Part shown: positions 4,243-6,498 of the stretch, one piece after another
How positions within the stretch are numbered: the first letter of the stretch is position 1
Layout of the letters: the number at the start of each line of letters is the position of its first letter
Assembly (NCBI GenBank): GCA_046538945.1
Contig: JBKHHW010000177.1
Coordinates: forward strand, 1 to 6,498
From: JAEZKC01 sp046538945
Lineage (GTDB): Bacteria; Fibrobacterota; Chitinivibrionia; Chitinivibrionales; Chitinispirillaceae
Direction of reading: 5' to 3'
Length of the DNA: 6,498 nt
The notes under the pieces: model-generated
What the model was told of the DNA's origin: nothing
The model's input: only the letters and a program-made list of their open reading frames with translations
The model's database searches: none
Position numbers and translations under genes: made by a program

Positions 4243-6462
4243 TCAGAGCTTAATCTTGATAAACATGACAGCCGTTTTCCATTCCACACTCTTGTAATCA
4301 AGCTTACGGTGAAGCAGAAGACGCAGCTCCTCCTTCTCCTTAGCCGTAAACTGCTCCGCCAGCCTGTCCCCGAGCGAAGGGCGTTCATTTCCGCTTGTGA
4401 CTCTGAACCAGTGATCAATTTCCTGGGGTGAAATGCGCCTGGAGGCGTTTTCCGTGAATGTGAAACCCGATACCCCCAATTCGTTCATGCCCGAAAGTTC
4501 TCTCTCCAGAGAATCGGTATTCCAGTTCACCATCGGATCAGCACTATCACTGAAAAGAGAATCTTCAGCCTTCAGCAGGCGATCGTACATGTCCCCAATA
4601 CAGAAATCACTTACCAGCCCCGTTATCCTCTGCCCCATCGACGGAACGATCTCGGAGAGAATGATCCTTCCCCCCTCAGCCAAAAGACTCGTCAGTTCTT
4701 TTATGTATCTGCTTTTTTCCTGCAGATTGCGAAGAGCGTTTCTGCCCATTATCACATCGAACCTGACACCCTTCCCCGCCTCCTTGCGAATGTTTTCAAC
4801 CACAGACTCTGCAGCCGCCCTCACCAGCTGCGGCCGTGACAGCTGATCGAGCCGAGATGCCATGCTGCTGACAGTTGAATGCTCCTTGCTGTCGTGCACT
4901 ACTGCCCACACAGCTCCGTCACCTACTTTTCTTGCAGCCTCGAAAGAGAGCAGGCCAGTACGTGCGTGAAGGTCAAGAACCAGATCCGACCTGCCGATCG
5001 AAGCCAAATCCATCATGCGCTTGCGGATTTCGTTCAGAAGCCTCCCCCGCGACCCTAGCGTCCTCTCGGCCCACATCCCCGCACCCTTCTCCTTTGATCC
5101 GGTTCCATCGAGAACTCCCGACTGCTCGTCATCGATCATCGCCTCAAGCTGCGCCTCACGGAACTGTTCCACCCGCTCCTTGATCTGCTTTTCGTACCCC
5201 AACTCTCCGGGCTGGTAGAAGATTTTCCCCTGCAGATGATCAGGCAAATACTGCTGAGCGACCCAGTGATCCTTATAAGCGTGGGGGTAGAGATAATTGG
5301 CCCCGTGTCCCAGCTCCTCCTTGTCCCGGGAGGCATCCCGGAGGTGTGTAGGAACATCATCGCTGGCACTCTCGCCCACGGTATTGAGCGCATCGAAAAA
5401 TCCCAGACTTGAATTACTCTTGGGAGCGGTCGCACAATAGATGCAGGCGTGCGAGAGGTGAAAGCGCCCCTCCGGAAGTCCCACATAATCGAAAGCTTTC
5501 GCCGCACTTACTACCACGTTGAGAGCATTGGGATCGGCCATCCCGATATCCTCGCAGGCGAATATCAGCATCCGCCGGAAGATAAACCGGGGATCCTCCC
5601 CCGCATACACCATCTTGGCCATCCAGTAAAGAGCCGCATCGGGATCGGAACCGCGCATCGATTTAATGAACGCGCTTATGGTATCGTAGTGAGCATCTCC
5701 GTCGCGATCATACAGCACCGCCCTCTGCTGGATCGATTCTTCGGCGATGGAGCGGGTGATCCGCACAACACCGTCCTCGTCCTGTTCCGTGGTCTCCACC
5801 GCCAGCTGCAGCGCATTGAGCACACCGCGGGCATCACCGTTCGCCACGTTGACCAGATGATCAAGCGCATCATCCTCTATAACAATGGACCGGTTGCCAT
5901 ACCCCCGCTCCTTGTCTGAAAGCGCCTGCATGGCAACTCCCCTGAGATCATCTTCGGTGAGCACCTTGAGCTGGAAGATGCGGGAACGGGAAACCAGCGC
6001 TTTGTTCACCTCGAAATAGGGATTTTCGGTGGTGGCGCCGATAAGAATAATAACCCCGTTTTCCACATGCGGCAGTAGCGCGTCCTGCTGGGATTTGTTG
6101 AACCGGTGGACTTCGTCGATAAAGAGGATCGTTCTTTTCTGATAGAGCGACAGTGCCTTGTGGGCGTTGTCGATCGCTTCACGGATATCCTTCACTCCGG
6201 CCAGTACTGCATTGATTGATATGAACTTAGCCTTGGTGGTGTTGGCGATGATTCTGGCCAGAGTGGTCTTTCCGGTGCCTGGTGGACCATAGAAGATGAC
6301 ACTCGAGAGCTGGTCGATCTGGATCGCGCGCCTCAGAAGCCGCCCTTCTCCTATAATATGTTCCTGCCCGATGTACTCATCGAGCGTCCTGGGCCTCATC
6401 CTGTCGGCCAGCGGCGAGTTGGAGGTGAGAAGTTTTTCTTTATGGGTATCGAAAAGGTCCAT
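4243..6462 (-). CDS. rarA: RarA/MgsA-type AAA+ ATPase fused to a methyltransferase-like C-terminal domain
   Basis: RarA (MgsA) acts at stalled replication forks and is related to clamp-loader subunits and eukaryotic WRNIP1. From ATG 6462 the protein has 739 residues, against about 430-450 for ordinary RarA. Visible AAA+ parts are Walker A GPPGTGKTT (59-67), Walker B ILFIDEVHR (112-120), sensor 1 GATTEN (142-147), an arginine-finger region SRSRIF (158-163) and sensor 2 NGDARGVLNAL (208-218). The RarA C-terminal oligomerisation part runs to about 430 (FACEDIGMADP 301-311; PHAYKDHWVAQQYLPD 393-408). From about 465 comes a Rossmann methyltransferase-like domain: motif I region LVLDLHARTGLLSFEA (494-509), then FDVIMGRNALRN and EGGRIILSEIVP. 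The motif I glycines are partly replaced (DLHARTG). The family start MDLFD supports ATG 6462; a TTG at 6477 would add five residues inside the adjoining repeat. No Shine-Dalgarno sequence is seen. The architecture is known from other bacteria as a RarA/unknown-domain fusion; the function of the second half is not established. Confidence 0.92.
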   Translation of the reverse strand: MDLFDTHKEKLLTSNSPLADRMRPRTLDEYIGQEHIIGEGRLLRRAIQIDQLSSVIFYGPPGTGKTTLARIIANTTKAKFISINAVLAGVKDIREAIDNAHKALSLYQKRTILFIDEVHRFNKSQQDALLPHVENGVIILIGATTENPYFEVNKALVSRSRIFQLKVLTEDDLRGVAMQALSDKERGYGNRSIVIEDDALDHLVNVANGDARGVLNALQLAVETTEQDEDGVVRITRSIAEESIQQRAVLYDRDGDAHYDTISAFIKSMRGSDPDAALYWMAKMVYAGEDPRFIFRRMLIFACEDIGMADPNALNVVVSAAKAFDYVGLPEGRFHLSHACIYCATAPKSNSSLGFFDALNTVGESASDDVPTHLRDASRDKEELGHGANYLYPHAYKDHWVAQQYLPDHLQGKIFYQPGELGYEKQIKERVEQFREAQLEAMIDDEQSGVLDGTGSKEKGAGMWAERTLGSRGRLLNEIRKRMMDLASIGRSDLVLDLHARTGLLSFEAARKVGDGAVWAVVHDSKEHSTVSSMASRLDQLSRPQLVRAAAESVVENIRKEAGKGVRFDVIMGRNALRNLQEKSRYIKELTSLLAEGGRIILSEIVPSMGQRITGLVSDFCIGDMYDRLLKAEDSLFSDSADPMVNWNTDSLERELSGMNELGVSGFTFTENASRRISPQEIDHWFRVTSGNERPSLGDRLAEQFTAKEKEELRLLLHRKLDYKSVEWKTAVMFIKIKL

Positions 6463-6470
6463 GTCTGTAT

Positions 6471-6498
6471 CGTTCAAGGTTCAACGTTCAAGGTTCAA
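6471..6498. repeat. Perfect tandem repeat, 2 x 14 bp (4 x 7 bp), at the right edge
   Basis: CGTTCAAGGTTCAA occurs twice in tandem, up to the last base of the window. It can also be read as four heptamers alternating CGTTCAA and GGTTCAA. It probably continues past the edge. It lies immediately upstream of the rarA start, and a decayed copy is at 2455-2482. Confidence 0.9.

Noticed and set aside
6463..6477. TTG start for rarA at 6477
   Set aside because: It falls in the tandem repeat and adds five residues, while family members begin MDLFD, matching ATG 6462.

Overview
The window looks like bacterial chromosome from a flagellated, probably diderm (two-membrane) organism. Five genes are visible. 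One is cut by the left edge, and the sixth-to-last kilobases are filled by one long minus-strand gene. Evidence for the type of organism: a FliS flagellin chaperone behind a sigma-28-like promoter (motility), an MCE/MlaD-type lipid-transport protein (usual in bacteria with an outer membrane), a small glycine-tailed RRM protein, and a RarA ATPase fused to a methyltransferase-like domain. This mix recalls Fibrobacterota/Chitinivibrionia-like, spirochaete or deltaproteobacterial lineages. That placement is inference, and I cannot name a genus. Base composition is moderate. No phage, transposase, CRISPR array, tRNA or rRNA is visible.

Layout, left to right. Positions 298 to 1 (minus) hold the first 99 codons of a LacI/periplasmic-binding-type sensor protein that runs off the edge. 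A divergent promoter region (about 365-452) separates it from hisS (586-1890, plus), histidyl-tRNA synthetase. A bidirectional terminator overlapping the hisS stop codon separates hisS from the convergent fliS (2353-1934, minus). Upstream of fliS is a near-consensus sigma-28 promoter. The fliS-mce divergent region (2354-2623) also carries a decayed copy of a heptamer repeat and one or two promoters for the mce gene (2624-3508, plus). A strong hairpin terminator sits between mce and the convergent RRM gene (3954-3643, minus). After a 288-base spacer comes the long rarA-fusion gene (6462-4243, minus). The right edge is a perfect tandem repeat just upstream of the rarA start.

Every gene appears to be its own transcription unit: neighbours are divergent, convergent, or separated by a long spacer, so this is not an operon. 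The genes serve translation (hisS), flagellar assembly (fliS), envelope lipid traffic (mce), RNA binding (RRM) and replication-fork maintenance (rarA). I find no convincing novel multi-gene system. The items most worth a second look are the heptamer repeat family found at two intergenic sites, the sigma-28 promoter on an isolated fliS, the RarA fusion with a degenerate SAM-binding loop, and the possibly leaderless mce transcript.
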